This document shows, one piece after another, positions 44,656 through 52,500 of a DNA stretch of 52,500 nt. Where the stretch lies: NCBI RefSeq assembly GCF_000334155.1, contig NZ_ANNK01000142.1:1-52500 (forward strand), in the 5' to 3' direction. A model generated the notes under the pieces. It worked only from the letters and a program-made list of their open reading frames with translations. It searched no databases and was not told the origin of the DNA. The DNA comes from Halalkalibacterium ligniniphilum. Its GTDB lineage: Bacteria > Bacillota > Bacilli > Bacillales > Bacillaceae_D. The position numbers and the translations under genes were made by a program. The number at the start of each line of letters is the position of its first letter. Positions within the stretch are counted from its first letter, which is position 1.

Positions 44656-46197
44656 TTAAAACACTCGCTCTTCAAATTGTGCAAGCTTTTCAAGAGATGA
44701 TTTATCAACTTCTGCATGGAGACTGTTTCCATGAGAGTCCATTGTTACAATCGCTGCAAACCCTTCTACCTCAAGATGCCACATTGCTTCTGGAATGCCG
44801 AATTCCATTAAGTCTACACCTTTTACTTTTTTAATACAGTCAGCATAATATTGAGCGGCACCGCCAATGGCATTTAAATATACACCGCCGTGCTCTTGAA
44901 GGGCCTTTAACGTTTTTGGTCCCATTCCCCCCTTACCAATCACTGCACGGATACCAAATTTTTTCATAATATCACCTTGATATGGCTCTTCACGAATACT
45001 TGTTGTTGGTCCTGCAGCTTTTACATGCCATTCTTCATTTTCATCCTTAAGCATAACAGGTCCACAATGGTAAATGATTTGACCATTCAGGTCGATTGGC
45101 GCATCATGGTCCATGAGATAATGATGGATGGCATCACGGCCAGTATGCAGCATACCATTAATAATCACAACATCTCCAACCTTCAGTTGACGAATTTGTT
45201 CTTCCGTTACAGGTGCCTGTAATACAACTTCTCGTACCTCGTCTTTTACCTCGGCTGCTGCTGCAATTTCCTTTTCCTCACCGTTTAAATCGATGGTTTC
45301 ATCATCTTTATACAACCATTGTTGGATCTCTCCTGTTTCAGGATCGATTTCAACCCCTAGGCGACGGAATGCCCAGCAATTGTAAGCAACGGAAACGAAA
45401 AAGCTCGCCGGAAGCCGGTTCATCACCCCAACCTTACAGCCAAGCAAGGTTGCTTCACCACCAAATCCCATTGTCCCGATTCCAAGCTTATTCGCATTTT
45501 CCATCACGTATTCTTCAAGCTTACGCAAATCTTCATTTTCATTTACATCATCAACCGTGCGGAAAAGCTGTTCTTTCGCTAACGCATAGCTTGTCGTCCG
45601 ATCTCCACCAATTCCCACGCCGATAAACCCTGCACTACAGCCTTGACCTTGTGCCTGGTAGACTGAATGCATGATACATTTACGGATACCATCTAAATCA
45701 CGGCCAGCTCGACCAAGTCCTTCTAATTCTGTCGGTAGGCTATACTGAATGTTTTTATTCTCACAGCCACCGCCTTTTAAAATCAATCTTGCATCAATAT
45801 AATTTTCTTCCCATTGTTCAAAATGAATGACAGGTGTTCCTCCCCCTAAATTGTTTCCGCTGTTCTTCCCTGTTAAGGAGTCAACAGAATTGGGACGAAG
45901 CTTTCCGTCTTTTGTCGCTCTTTCTATTGCTTCATGAATCGCCTTTTTCATTTCTATTTGATTGACACCAACTGGAACTTTCATTTCAAATGTCGGCATA
46001 CCTGTATCCTGGCAGATTGGGGATACGTTCTCATCAGCCATTTGAATATTTTCAGTAATCGTCGAAAGTGACAGAGCTGCTCTTGTCCCTGCATTTTCTT
46101 TTGCTTTCGCCTCAACAATCGCTCGACGTACATCATTTGGCAAATTTGTTGATGTTTCTACGATTAATTGATACATGCTTTCTATTAGTTTCTCCAT
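44656..46197 (-). CDS. fumA: Class I fumarate hydratase
   Basis: A 513-residue iron-sulfur fumarase that interconverts fumarate and malate. The N-terminal alpha domain has PICQDTGMPTFEMKVPVGV, LILKGGGCENKNIQYSLP and QGQGCSAGFIGVGIGGDR, giving the three cluster cysteines. The C-terminal beta domain has GMLHTGRDAIHHYLMDHDAP and GKGGMGPKTLKALQEHGGVY. It is a single-chain FumA/FumB-type enzyme rather than the class II FumC usual in Bacillus. ATG 46197 has a modest AGATGAGAAAAG upstream. An inverted repeat over the promoter suggests dedicated control. Confidence 0.93.
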   Translation of the reverse strand: MEKLIESMYQLIVETSTNLPNDVRRAIVEAKAKENAGTRAALSLSTITENIQMADENVSPICQDTGMPTFEMKVPVGVNQIEMKKAIHEAIERATKDGKLRPNSVDSLTGKNSGNNLGGGTPVIHFEQWEENYIDARLILKGGGCENKNIQYSLPTELEGLGRAGRDLDGIRKCIMHSVYQAQGQGCSAGFIGVGIGGDRTTSYALAKEQLFRTVDDVNENEDLRKLEEYVMENANKLGIGTMGFGGEATLLGCKVGVMNRLPASFFVSVAYNCWAFRRLGVEIDPETGEIQQWLYKDDETIDLNGEEKEIAAAAEVKDEVREVVLQAPVTEEQIRQLKVGDVVIINGMLHTGRDAIHHYLMDHDAPIDLNGQIIYHCGPVMLKDENEEWHVKAAGPTTSIREEPYQGDIMKKFGIRAVIGKGGMGPKTLKALQEHGGVYLNAIGGAAQYYADCIKKVKGVDLMEFGIPEAMWHLEVEGFAAIVTMDSHGNSLHAEVDKSSLEKLAQFEERVF

Positions 46198-46218
46198 CTT
46201 TTCTCATCTCCCTTTTCC

Positions 46219-46249
46219 GTACATGTATGTCCATACATGTACTATTATA
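46219..46249 (-). promoter_or_regulatory. fumA promoter -10 and inverted-repeat operator
   Basis: GTACATGTATG (46219-46229) and CATACATGTAC (46232-46242) form an 11-bp perfect inverted repeat with a 2-nt spacer. On the minus strand TATAAT (46249-46244) ends one base upstream of it, so a repressor bound here would cover the transcription start. The -35 box is not obvious. Confidence 0.65.
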
Positions 46250-46312
46250 CGCTTTGCCAGAGCATTCTGAAAGTGGGAATAAGAAAGCGTGTACAAGTTT
46301 AAAAGACTTATT

Positions 46313-46846
46313 TCAGTTAAACCCCCCACCTTTGAGCAATATCCGTACAATATCCGTAATAGGAGTCCCATTTGCCACCAATGTCTTTAACATTTCCAAT
46401 TCTTTCTTATCTAACTTCTCCGGTCTTCCTCCTAGTCGTCCTCTGGCTCTTGCTGCAGCACGGCCAGCTGCTGAGCGTTCATGAATAAGATTACGCTCAA
46501 ATTCGGCAAAGGCTGCAAAAAGATGAAACATAAGTTGTCCCGTTGCACTAGCTTTGTCCATTGTGATGTTTTCTTGTAAACTATGAAAACTAATGCCTCG
46601 ATCATTAAGGTCATTCACAATCTTGATTAAATGCTGCATATTCCTTCCTAATCGATCTAAGCGCCATACTACAATCGTGTCACCCGAACGTACAAATCGA
46701 AGAGCTTCTTCCAATCCTTGTCTTTTATCTTTGGCTCCACTAATTTTATCTGTAAATATTTCTTCGCAACCATGTTCTCTAAGAGCATCCAATTGTAAAT
46801 CTAGATTTTGAATACCTGTTGAAACACGGGCATATCCAACCTTCAT
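46313..46846 (-). CDS. Serine resolvase/invertase with abnormal C-terminus
   Basis: A 177-residue small serine recombinase. The catalytic serine is in GYARVSTGIQNLDLQLDAL (about residue 9), followed by IVVWRLDRLGRNMQHL and MFHLFAAFAEFERNLIHER, then AARARGRLGGRPEKL. The C-terminal helix-turn-helix breaks off after PITDIVRILLKGGGFN, where relatives continue through LGISR-type recognition helix residues and a YRYL-like end. It is thus truncated or frameshifted at the 3' end and may not bind DNA properly. It marks the edge of the second accessory patch. Confidence 0.85.
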   Translation of the reverse strand: MKVGYARVSTGIQNLDLQLDALREHGCEEIFTDKISGAKDKRQGLEEALRFVRSGDTIVVWRLDRLGRNMQHLIKIVNDLNDRGISFHSLQENITMDKASATGQLMFHLFAAFAEFERNLIHERSAAGRAAARARGRLGGRPEKLDKKELEMLKTLVANGTPITDIVRILLKGGGFN

Positions 46847-47079
46847 TAATTTCTCCCCTTGTTTTAAGTTTTTAACATAGATTTATTTACAGAGTTTATG
46901 AACGCTTATAGCTTATAGAAAGCTAGAAAACTAATTAAATTTTTATCTGTTCAGAAATTGTGACTTTTTGAACAAAGTTTTCTTGAAAGAAAAATAATAC
47001 ATTGCATTATTAGGTACTTTAATGTAGACTATGCATATGGGATATTTTTACATAACGTTTATCATTGGAGGGATATGTT

Positions 47080-47439
47080 TTGGAAGTTGATAAGGAATTA
47101 CTCAAGGGGCATATTGATACGCTTATACTATCCCTCCTAAGTAAAAGAGATATGTATGGATATGAAATTGCAAAAATGGTTCGTTCTAAAAGTAAGGGTG
47201 CATTTGAATTAAAGGAAGGAACACTTTATCTGTCTTTAAAAAGATTGGAGAAAAAAAAATGGATTGTTTCTTATTGGAGTGACGAACAAGGAGCAGGGGC
47301 TCGCAGAAAATACTATCAAATGACTAATGAAGGAAACCGCAATTTCCATTTAAAAATCAAAGAATGGAACTTCGTAAAAAAATTAATTGATTCCTTTTTG
47401 GAAACATGTGAGGGGGATGAAAATGCGGGTAATCGATGA
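47080..47439 (+). CDS. PadR-family transcriptional regulator
   Basis: A 119-residue winged-helix repressor. It has HIDTLILSLLSKRDMYGYEI, FELKEGTLYLSLKRLEKKKW and GARRKYYQMTNEG, the PadR signature. The start is TTG 47080 with GGAGGG seven bases upstream. It probably controls the genes that follow, the common role of PadR with HAAS-domain membrane proteins. Confidence 0.9.
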   Translation: MEVDKELLKGHIDTLILSLLSKRDMYGYEIAKMVRSKSKGAFELKEGTLYLSLKRLEKKKWIVSYWSDEQGAGARRKYYQMTNEGNRNFHLKIKEWNFVKKLIDSFLETCEGDENAGNR

Positions 47440-48220
47440 ATATGTTGATAAATTATATAAACATGCAAATCCAAAAGATCCGGAAACAATGGAACTGAAA
47501 GAGGAAACCCGTATTCATCTTAATGAATCTGTACAGGAATTAATAAAGGAAGGCTATACGGAAAGTGAAGCATTTAAAATTGCAGTCGAACGTTTTGGTG
47601 GATTTGAACAGGCAGAAAAATTAATTTCGTTGATGGAAATTCGACAGAAAACATTTGCAAATTGGTTACTAACCGTTGGGATTTCAATTCTAGTGTTGGT
47701 TAGTTTTATGTTTGGTTTTTTCTTATACTTAGGGAACGTTCATGATGCCCACTTCGCAGATATAGGATATAAGATTGGCGAAAATATCTCATTAATGGAC
47801 TCAGAGCTAACAGATACTTTGTTTGTTGATGAACCTTTAATTTTTAAAGCGTCTATATATAGTAAAGAAGCAAGGGAAAGCAATCCTCAGAAAGCTGACT
47901 TTACATTTGAAGGCAACAAACGATGGGTTCCTGATCTATTTAAAAGGGACTTGTACTACGAAACAAATCAATTTTTTGTTTCACTAGAAGTTATAGATGT
48001 TCGAGCGATTGGTTTCTTTTTATTTGCTATTGGTTTTACAATTTATTATGTCTTGTTTACTGTATGGGGATTAATCCAATTGTATCATGCGAATAGATTT
48101 AAAGTTGTTTGGATTTTATGTCTTGTAATGCTAAATGTTGTTGGTTATTTATTATTTTTGACCAAAAGCAAAGGAGAATTTAGAAAAAAACACCTAAATA
48201 TAGGTAGGGAAAGCTTATGA
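47423..48220 (+). CDS. HAAS/permease-prefix-domain membrane protein
   Basis: A 265-residue protein. The N-terminal helical domain (VIDEYVDKLYKHANPKD, IHLNESVQELIKEGYTESEA, AVERFGGFEQAEKLI) is the HAAS or permease-prefix type that pairs with PadR regulators. A transmembrane helix near 85-105, an extracellular domain, and two more helices near 190-250 follow. ATG 47423 has GAGGGGG seven bases upstream and overlaps padR by 17 bp. A membrane signalling role with PadR is inferred. Confidence 0.78.
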   Translation: MRVIDEYVDKLYKHANPKDPETMELKEETRIHLNESVQELIKEGYTESEAFKIAVERFGGFEQAEKLISLMEIRQKTFANWLLTVGISILVLVSFMFGFFLYLGNVHDAHFADIGYKIGENISLMDSELTDTLFVDEPLIFKASIYSKEARESNPQKADFTFEGNKRWVPDLFKRDLYYETNQFFVSLEVIDVRAIGFFLFAIGFTIYYVLFTVWGLIQLYHANRFKVVWILCLVMLNVVGYLLFLTKSKGEFRKKHLNIGRESL

Positions 48221-48585
48221 ATATTAATTTTAATACAAAAGAGCCTCGTTATATTCAAATCGTTCGGTATTTCATATACCAAATAATAAATGGAAAGCTT
48301 ATACCTGGCGAAAGCATACCATCAAGGAGGGAGTTGGCTTCTATTCTTGGCGTAAATGTTAATACTGTTCAAAGGGCGTATAGTGAATTAGAAAGACAAA
48401 AAATAATTGTTACTGAATTAGGCAAAGGGAGTTATATAGAAAATAATCATCTAAGAATTAAGCAAATTCGTACAAGTTTAATTAATAATTCTCTGGATAC
48501 TTTTTTAAAGCAAATTGAACCATTGAATGTTGATTACGATGAATTGGTTACTCTTATTAAAGAAAAATATTATTCTCAAAGTTAG
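48217..48585 (+). CDS. GntR-family regulator, YtrA type
   Basis: A 122-residue GntR protein with only the winged HTH and a short helical tail. It reads PRYIQIVRYFIYQIINGKLI, PGESIPSRRELASILGVNVN, TVQRAYSELERQKIIVTELG. This short form (YtrA subfamily) usually represses ABC-transporter operons that it precedes, as here. Its ATG overlaps the stop of the previous gene (ATGA). Confidence 0.9.
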   Translation: MNINFNTKEPRYIQIVRYFIYQIINGKLIPGESIPSRRELASILGVNVNTVQRAYSELERQKIIVTELGKGSYIENNHLRIKQIRTSLINNSLDTFLKQIEPLNVDYDELVTLIKEKYYSQS

Positions 48586-48611
48586 TAATTAACAGATTAA
48601 AATCTACTTTT

Positions 48612-48737
48612 TTATGTTACAGACAGAATTGTTATATTTTGATTGATAGCTGCCCAATGCTTTGCTATTATTGATATTTGTTTTTTAATATCTTCATCCG
48701 AAGGATAAGGAACTGACAATGGTTTTTTATTTGTCAT
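48612..48737 (-). CDS. Possible small antisense-oriented ORF (41 residues)
   Basis: It reads MTNKKPLSVPYPSDEDIKKQ then ISIIAKHWAAINQNITILSV T, with a non-random, soluble composition. It lies in a 230-bp gap opposite to the ABC operon. The ribosome binding site is poor (GAAGGG 14 bases upstream), so it may be a gene remnant or chance. Confidence 0.3.
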   Translation of the reverse strand: MTNKKPLSVPYPSDEDIKKQISIIAKHWAAINQNITILSVT

Positions 48738-48815
48738 GTTAACTTCACACACCCTTCAGGGGAATTAATAAATTAATTTTTATCAATAGGTAAAAGAATA
48801 TAAGAGGTGAAATGT

Positions 48816-49598
48816 ATGCTAGGCAATCAGTTGATAGTAGAATTGAAAAGAGCGTGTACGGTGAAAAATTTATTATTATGGGCAGCAATTCTTATTGTGA
48901 TTCCAACTATCAGGTTTTACACCATAAAAGAAGGATACCAGTTTTCTGATCCCATTGAAGTGTTTCAAGAGATGGTATCAACAATCATTTCGTTACTTTT
49001 CCCTGCTCTAGCTATTATCATTTATTTACCATCCTTTCTGCAAGAGCAAAAAAATAATTTTATTTCTTACACTCGTACCAGAACCTCACTCAATACTTAT
49101 TTACTTAGCAAAGGCATAATAAATGCCTGTTTGACGGGAATAGTTATGTTTTTGTTGGTATTTCTTACGTTTGTTTTTGCAGTGTACGTAGAGCCTCATT
49201 TAGGAATAATTTATTATTCACCTATAGACGAGAACTCAGTCATTCCTAGAGTTACTTTCTCTCAGTTCTTATCATATGGAGATTTAACATATGGAGTGAT
49301 TTATTCTTTGTGGGTTTCCATAAATGCGGTAGTTTATTCTACTATTGCCTTTATGTTACTGCTTATCATAGAAAATCCTTTTGTGGCTTTATCTGCTCCA
49401 TTTCTTTATTATCATATTTTCAACTTTATAACAGGTGTACTTGCAGCACCATGGTTTTCACCATTAAGTACTATTTTTCCATTCAACATTGTAGAACAAG
49501 CTTTATGGACTGTATTCGTACCATTTTCATTTTTGTTAATCGTTATAATAGGACTCTATATTTTTGCAATTCGCAACCGAAAAGAATGGATGATATAA
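48816..49598 (+). CDS. ABC transporter permease (6 TM)
   Basis: A 260-residue integral membrane protein with about six hydrophobic helices (for example LLLWAAILIVIPTIRFY near the N-terminus, SLLFPALAIIIYLPSFL, and the final FSFLLIVIIGLYIFAIRN). It resembles small ABC-2-type permeases linked to YtrA regulators. ATG 48816 has AGAGGTG upstream; GTG 48807 is in frame but too close to that site. It is followed without gap by the second permease. Confidence 0.8.
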   Translation: MLGNQLIVELKRACTVKNLLLWAAILIVIPTIRFYTIKEGYQFSDPIEVFQEMVSTIISLLFPALAIIIYLPSFLQEQKNNFISYTRTRTSLNTYLLSKGIINACLTGIVMFLLVFLTFVFAVYVEPHLGIIYYSPIDENSVIPRVTFSQFLSYGDLTYGVIYSLWVSINAVVYSTIAFMLLLIIENPFVALSAPFLYYHIFNFITGVLAAPWFSPLSTIFPFNIVEQALWTVFVPFSFLLIVIIGLYIFAIRNRKEWMI

Positions 49599-49600
49599 AG

Positions 49601-51112
49601 ATGAGACAAGGAAATCTTTACATAAGAGAGTATCTTGAAGATGTGATCAGTATTAAATGGCTGGCTATAGGAGTTGTTTTTTACTTTTATGGTTTTATGC
49701 TAAAGAAGGAAGTCTTTAAGTCCGCTTATGAAATGGGTATTTCTTTTAATAATTGGGACATTACGTTGCGTTTGTTGAACGACATGTACCTTATTGTATA
49801 TTTCATAATTCCTATCGTGCTATTTATTTCAATAAAATCTATTTTAGTAGATTTTGATTATCAGATTTTAATTCGATTAGGTTCATTCAAAAAATGGGTA
49901 TACCATTCCCTTAAACATTTTTGGCTGAAAAGTATTCCTCTATTGTTCTTATGGTTATTTGTATCCCTGTTTATGATGATAGGGTTTCCTTATTCATGGA
50001 ATTGGAGCCAACTTAGTGGATCCAATCATATAACTAATACCCTTTATGAATTAGTTAAATTTTTTGAATTACCAATATTGGTATTTATAGCACAGCTAAT
50101 ACTTTTGGTGTTAACACTTTCGTTGTTACATTCAATTTTAGCAACTGTATATGTGTTGACCAAAAGCAAACATTTTATGATTTTAATTAGTGCAATGATT
50201 TTTCTTGGAAGTATTATAGGATTTAAATTATTACCGAAGGAAATGGCCTTTCTGTCTCCAACTACTTATTTTTCAATTACAAAAGCAGTTAATTCGTTTA
50301 ATTCCCCTATTTCAAGTTATATTGTTGTACTGGTGTTTGGTTTACTTAGTGTCTTATATTTAAGAATCATAGACCTTAATAAAAAAATGTATGTTCAATC
50401 TATAAAATCCTATATCCCCATAGGAATTTACTTAATTTTATGTTTAATAGGTATAATCTCGACAGCTAATTCATTAAAACCTTTTGAATCAACGATTTGG
50501 GATGTTTGGGTAATGTCTTTTAGAGGTTCAAATGCAGAAAATTTTGCTTATCTTCCTTTTTTCTTTTATTTAATCGTATTCTTTGGTTTTATTTATCTGG
50601 TTCAGTTATTTTTAAGTAATGAAATTGAACAGCTAGGATACTACAAAATTATTCGCTATAAAAATTTAAACAAGTGGTTTTGGAGTTGGATGAGAAAACT
50701 ATTAATAGTAGTGATTTTATTTCTTTTTGTATTAATGGCATTTGCTCTTTTAATAGCTGTATATTTTGGAATGAATACTGATTTTTATGCAACTGTATTG
50801 CCGAATTCCTTATATGAGGTTATTTATCATTTCTTTATTAACGGTTTCTTACAAGTTGTTTTTTATATATTTGCTGTGTTTATTGTTTCATGGTTAAGCA
50901 AAGAATCAATCCACGGTGTATTACTAATTAGTTTGCTCATGGTATTGATGTTACCAGGTATTAATTCGGTAGGAATTATTCCAGTAGGACTAAATAGTAT
51001 CGTTTACTTAACTAATTTTTCTCCATATTATCTAACATTTATTCTAATTATAATGAATACTCTCGCTTTGGGAGTAATTAATTACTTGTTTAAACGAAGT
51101 TTAAAAATATAG
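49601..51112 (+). CDS. Second ABC transporter membrane protein (about 12 TM)
   Basis: A 503-residue very hydrophobic protein with about 12 helices, with loop features such as KSILVDFDYQILIRLGSFKK and SNEIEQLGYYKIIRYKNLNK. The frame is open upstream to 49310, but that part overlaps the first permease and is a shadow; ATG 49601 (or 49586) starts at the end of that gene, suggesting coupling. It looks like two permease units in one chain. The substrate is unknown. Confidence 0.75.
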   Translation: MRQGNLYIREYLEDVISIKWLAIGVVFYFYGFMLKKEVFKSAYEMGISFNNWDITLRLLNDMYLIVYFIIPIVLFISIKSILVDFDYQILIRLGSFKKWVYHSLKHFWLKSIPLLFLWLFVSLFMMIGFPYSWNWSQLSGSNHITNTLYELVKFFELPILVFIAQLILLVLTLSLLHSILATVYVLTKSKHFMILISAMIFLGSIIGFKLLPKEMAFLSPTTYFSITKAVNSFNSPISSYIVVLVFGLLSVLYLRIIDLNKKMYVQSIKSYIPIGIYLILCLIGIISTANSLKPFESTIWDVWVMSFRGSNAENFAYLPFFFYLIVFFGFIYLVQLFLSNEIEQLGYYKIIRYKNLNKWFWSWMRKLLIVVILFLFVLMAFALLIAVYFGMNTDFYATVLPNSLYEVIYHFFINGFLQVVFYIFAVFIVSWLSKESIHGVLLISLLMVLMLPGINSVGIIPVGLNSIVYLTNFSPYYLTFILIIMNTLALGVINYLFKRSLKI

Positions 51113-51125
51113 GTGGGGTGAAAGT

Positions 51126-51764
51126 ATGTCTATTATTTCATTAAAAAATGTAAGTAAAACTTATAAGGGGTTAACTCTTTTTGATGATGTTGACTTAAAT
51201 GTTGAAAAAGGGAAAATATATGGCATTATAGGTCCTAATGGTTCGGGTAAATCAGTCTTGTTTAAGATGATATGCGGCTTCGTATTCCCGGATAACGGCA
51301 CGATTTATGTTGAAGGCGAAGAAATTGGAAAAAGTAAAAGGTTCCCTGATAATTTTGGTATTATTATAGATCGTCCAGGTTATATTGCAAATAAAACTGG
51401 ATTTCAAAATCTGAAAGAATTGGCGTTAATTAGAGGGAAAATTAGTGATGAAAAGATTGCTGAAACAATGAAAATAGTAGGGTTACAACCGCAGGCAAAG
51501 CAAAAAGTTAAGAATTATTCTTTAGGAATGAAACAAAAACTAGCTATTGCACAGGCTATTATGGAAGACCAACAAGTTCTTATTTTAGATGAAGCATTCA
51601 ATGCCTTAGACGCAGAAAGTGTAGATAAAATCCGGAATCTGTTATTATCCTTCAAAAATGAAGGTCGTACTATTTTAATCACAAGTCATAATCAGGAAGA
51701 TATTAATGTTCTTTGTGATCATGTATTTCGTATCAATAGATATAAACTGGAACCGGTCATTTAA
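51126..51764 (+). CDS. ABC transporter ATP-binding protein
   Basis: A 212-residue ATPase. It has Walker A GPNGSGKSVLFKM (about 36-48), the Q-loop region near FGIIIDRPGY, the signature YSLGMKQKLAIAQA, Walker B VLILDEAFNALD and the switch His in LITSHNQED. It is close to the bacitracin- and lantibiotic-export type ATPases. GGTGGGG precedes ATG 51126. With the two permeases it forms one transporter. Confidence 0.95.
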   Translation: MSIISLKNVSKTYKGLTLFDDVDLNVEKGKIYGIIGPNGSGKSVLFKMICGFVFPDNGTIYVEGEEIGKSKRFPDNFGIIIDRPGYIANKTGFQNLKELALIRGKISDEKIAETMKIVGLQPQAKQKVKNYSLGMKQKLAIAQAIMEDQQVLILDEAFNALDAESVDKIRNLLLSFKNEGRTILITSHNQEDINVLCDHVFRINRYKLEPVI

Positions 51765-51777
51765 AAAATGAAAAATT

Positions 51778-51814
51778 AAGAACGCTGATAATCAATTAGA
51801 CTATCAGCGTTCTT
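51778..51814 (-). terminator. Terminator between the ABC ATPase and the secreted-protein gene
   Basis: AAGAACGCTGATA (51778-51790) pairs with TATCAGCGTTCTT (51802-51814). The T-rich side is on the minus strand (AATTTTTCATTTTTT), so it mainly serves the minus-strand gene. Confidence 0.8.
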
Positions 51815-51825
51815 GAAACCTGAGA

Positions 51826-52212
51826 TTAATTACTTCTCCAATATCCCGTCACTTGAACATCTACTGGTGTATCTAAATCATTGCTAAACTGAACTCTTGC
51901 ACTAGTTCCAGCTGGAACTGAGTTTGGTAAACTACGAAAATCGTTATCAGTAACATTTCTAACCCATGAACCTGTCCCGGAACTAGCTTGCATTCTCGCA
52001 TCGACCACGTAGCTACCGCCAACGCTGCGGGAATCTAAATGACCATATGTTCCTGATGAAGCTTTTGTTTGGTAACCGGTGTAACCACTTCCATTAAATT
52101 TACCAACAGTAGTGTTGTAGTAAGAATAACTAGTACCTGCTTGTACTGCCCCACCAAAAGCTAATAAACCTACGGCCAAACCTAAAACTGCTAACTTGTT
52201 CTTTTTCATCAT
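51826..52212 (-). CDS. Small secreted Gly/Ser/Tyr-rich protein
   Basis: A 128-residue precursor. A signal peptide (MMKKNKLAVLGLAVGLLAFG, cleavage probably after VQA near 27) is followed by a roughly 100-residue mature protein rich in Gly, Ser, Thr and Tyr, with YGHLDSRSVGGSYVVDARM and a C-terminal QVTGYWRSN. There are no cysteines. The fold should be all-beta. I do not recognise the family; it may be a surface or matrix protein or a bacteriocin-like peptide. AAAGG lies nine bases before ATG 52212; three more codons are open upstream. Confidence 0.75.
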   Translation of the reverse strand: MMKKNKLAVLGLAVGLLAFGGAVQAGTSYSYYNTTVGKFNGSGYTGYQTKASSGTYGHLDSRSVGGSYVVDARMQASSGTGSWVRNVTDNDFRSLPNSVPAGTSARVQFSNDLDTPVDVQVTGYWRSN

Positions 52213-52481
52213 AGTCACCATCCTTTAAAATATGTAATACTTGTACACATGTACTATTGTACTGTGTGTACTACCACTTTATAATAGAATGAATTGTAAA
52301 TTTCTTCAATGAAATTTACAATATTTTAACATATATTTCAATAAATAGTATAAAACCACTATATAAGAATGATAGTTTACTAGTATAAAAATATCATAAA
52401 TCTCAGATTTCACTCTTTACGAAAAATTTAGAAGATGAGCCTAAACATATTTTTAGTCACAATTTTAATACAAGTAAATAT
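52213..52481. other. A+T-rich upstream region of the secreted-protein gene
   Basis: There is no gene. It holds a likely promoter on the minus strand with TACAAT (52262-52257) next to repeated GTAC motifs (GTACACATGTAC at 52243-52254 and GTGTGTAC near 52264-52271). The rest is A+T-rich. Confidence 0.5.
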
Positions 52482-52500
52482 CCGCCGGTAGAACCGGCGG
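52482..52500. repeat. Hairpin cut by the window edge
   Basis: CCGCCGGT (52482-52489) pairs with ACCGGCGG (52493-52500) around AGA. It looks like the stem of a terminator whose T-run lies outside the window. Confidence 0.6.

Noticed and set aside
27466-46197. Glucarate/galactarate operon of the B. subtilis ycb type
   Set aside because: Only the aldehyde dehydrogenase fits well; there is no GudD-type enolase dehydratase or KDG aldolase, and the transporter is TRAP rather than MFS.
49310-49600. N-terminal extension of the large ABC membrane protein
   Set aside because: It overlaps the well-supported first permease in another frame and has a Cys/Phe-rich shadow composition.

Overview
The window looks like a chromosome segment of a low-G+C, spore-forming member of the Bacillaceae. 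It carries the Bacillus 'yfh' neighbourhood (mutY, yfhP, yfhJ, sspK, yfhH, recX, yfhF, yfhE, yfhD). It also carries pdaA, an rlmCD-type methyltransferase and a complete ectoine operon, so a halophilic or haloalkaliphilic species is likely. No rRNA operon, canonical tRNA or CRISPR array was found.

Layout. Positions 1-8000 hold core genes: an SDR oxidoreductase, DNA repair (mutY, recX), a small spore protein (sspK) and conserved Bacillus genes of unknown role. Inside this block a GNAT gene has an unusual leader with a tRNA-like fold followed by a T-box-like motif and a hairpin that holds the ribosome binding site. Positions 8313-10655 are ectABC, and ectA appears to start at ATT. Positions 11302-14032 are a TM2-domain gene broken by an IS21-family element. 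Positions 14291-22919 are an accessory island. It holds a compact three-gene operon ending in a TIR-domain protein (a candidate anti-phage system), a second IS21-family element, a frameshifted excisionase-like gene, a broken plasmid-type replication or HTH gene and a broken large serine recombinase. Positions 22926-27133 return to core genes (rlmCD type, a GAF protein, pdaA) plus larC split into two convergent genes.

Positions 27466-44230 form a long minus-strand catabolic region. It has a TRAP transporter with two alternative binding proteins, a LarA-family racemase or epimerase with its own permease, an IlvD/Edd dehydratase, a two-subunit UxaA-family dehydratase, and a 2-keto-3-deoxy-pentonate dehydratase type FAH protein. 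It also has a second FAH protein, an alpha-ketoglutarate-semialdehyde type dehydrogenase, a D-2-hydroxyacid dehydrogenase and an IclR regulator. Together these suggest uptake of a sugar acid or hydroxy acid and its conversion to 2-oxoglutarate by non-phosphorylative steps. A 17-bp near-palindrome occurs at the same distance before two transcription units and is the best candidate operator. A class I fumarase (44656-46197) follows behind its own inverted-repeat operator.

Positions 46313-52212 are a second accessory patch. It has a resolvase with an abnormal C-terminus, then PadR regulator, HAAS-type membrane protein, GntR/YtrA regulator, two ABC permeases and an ABC ATPase, then a convergent small secreted protein. 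All product calls come from reading motifs and gene context; no database search was run.
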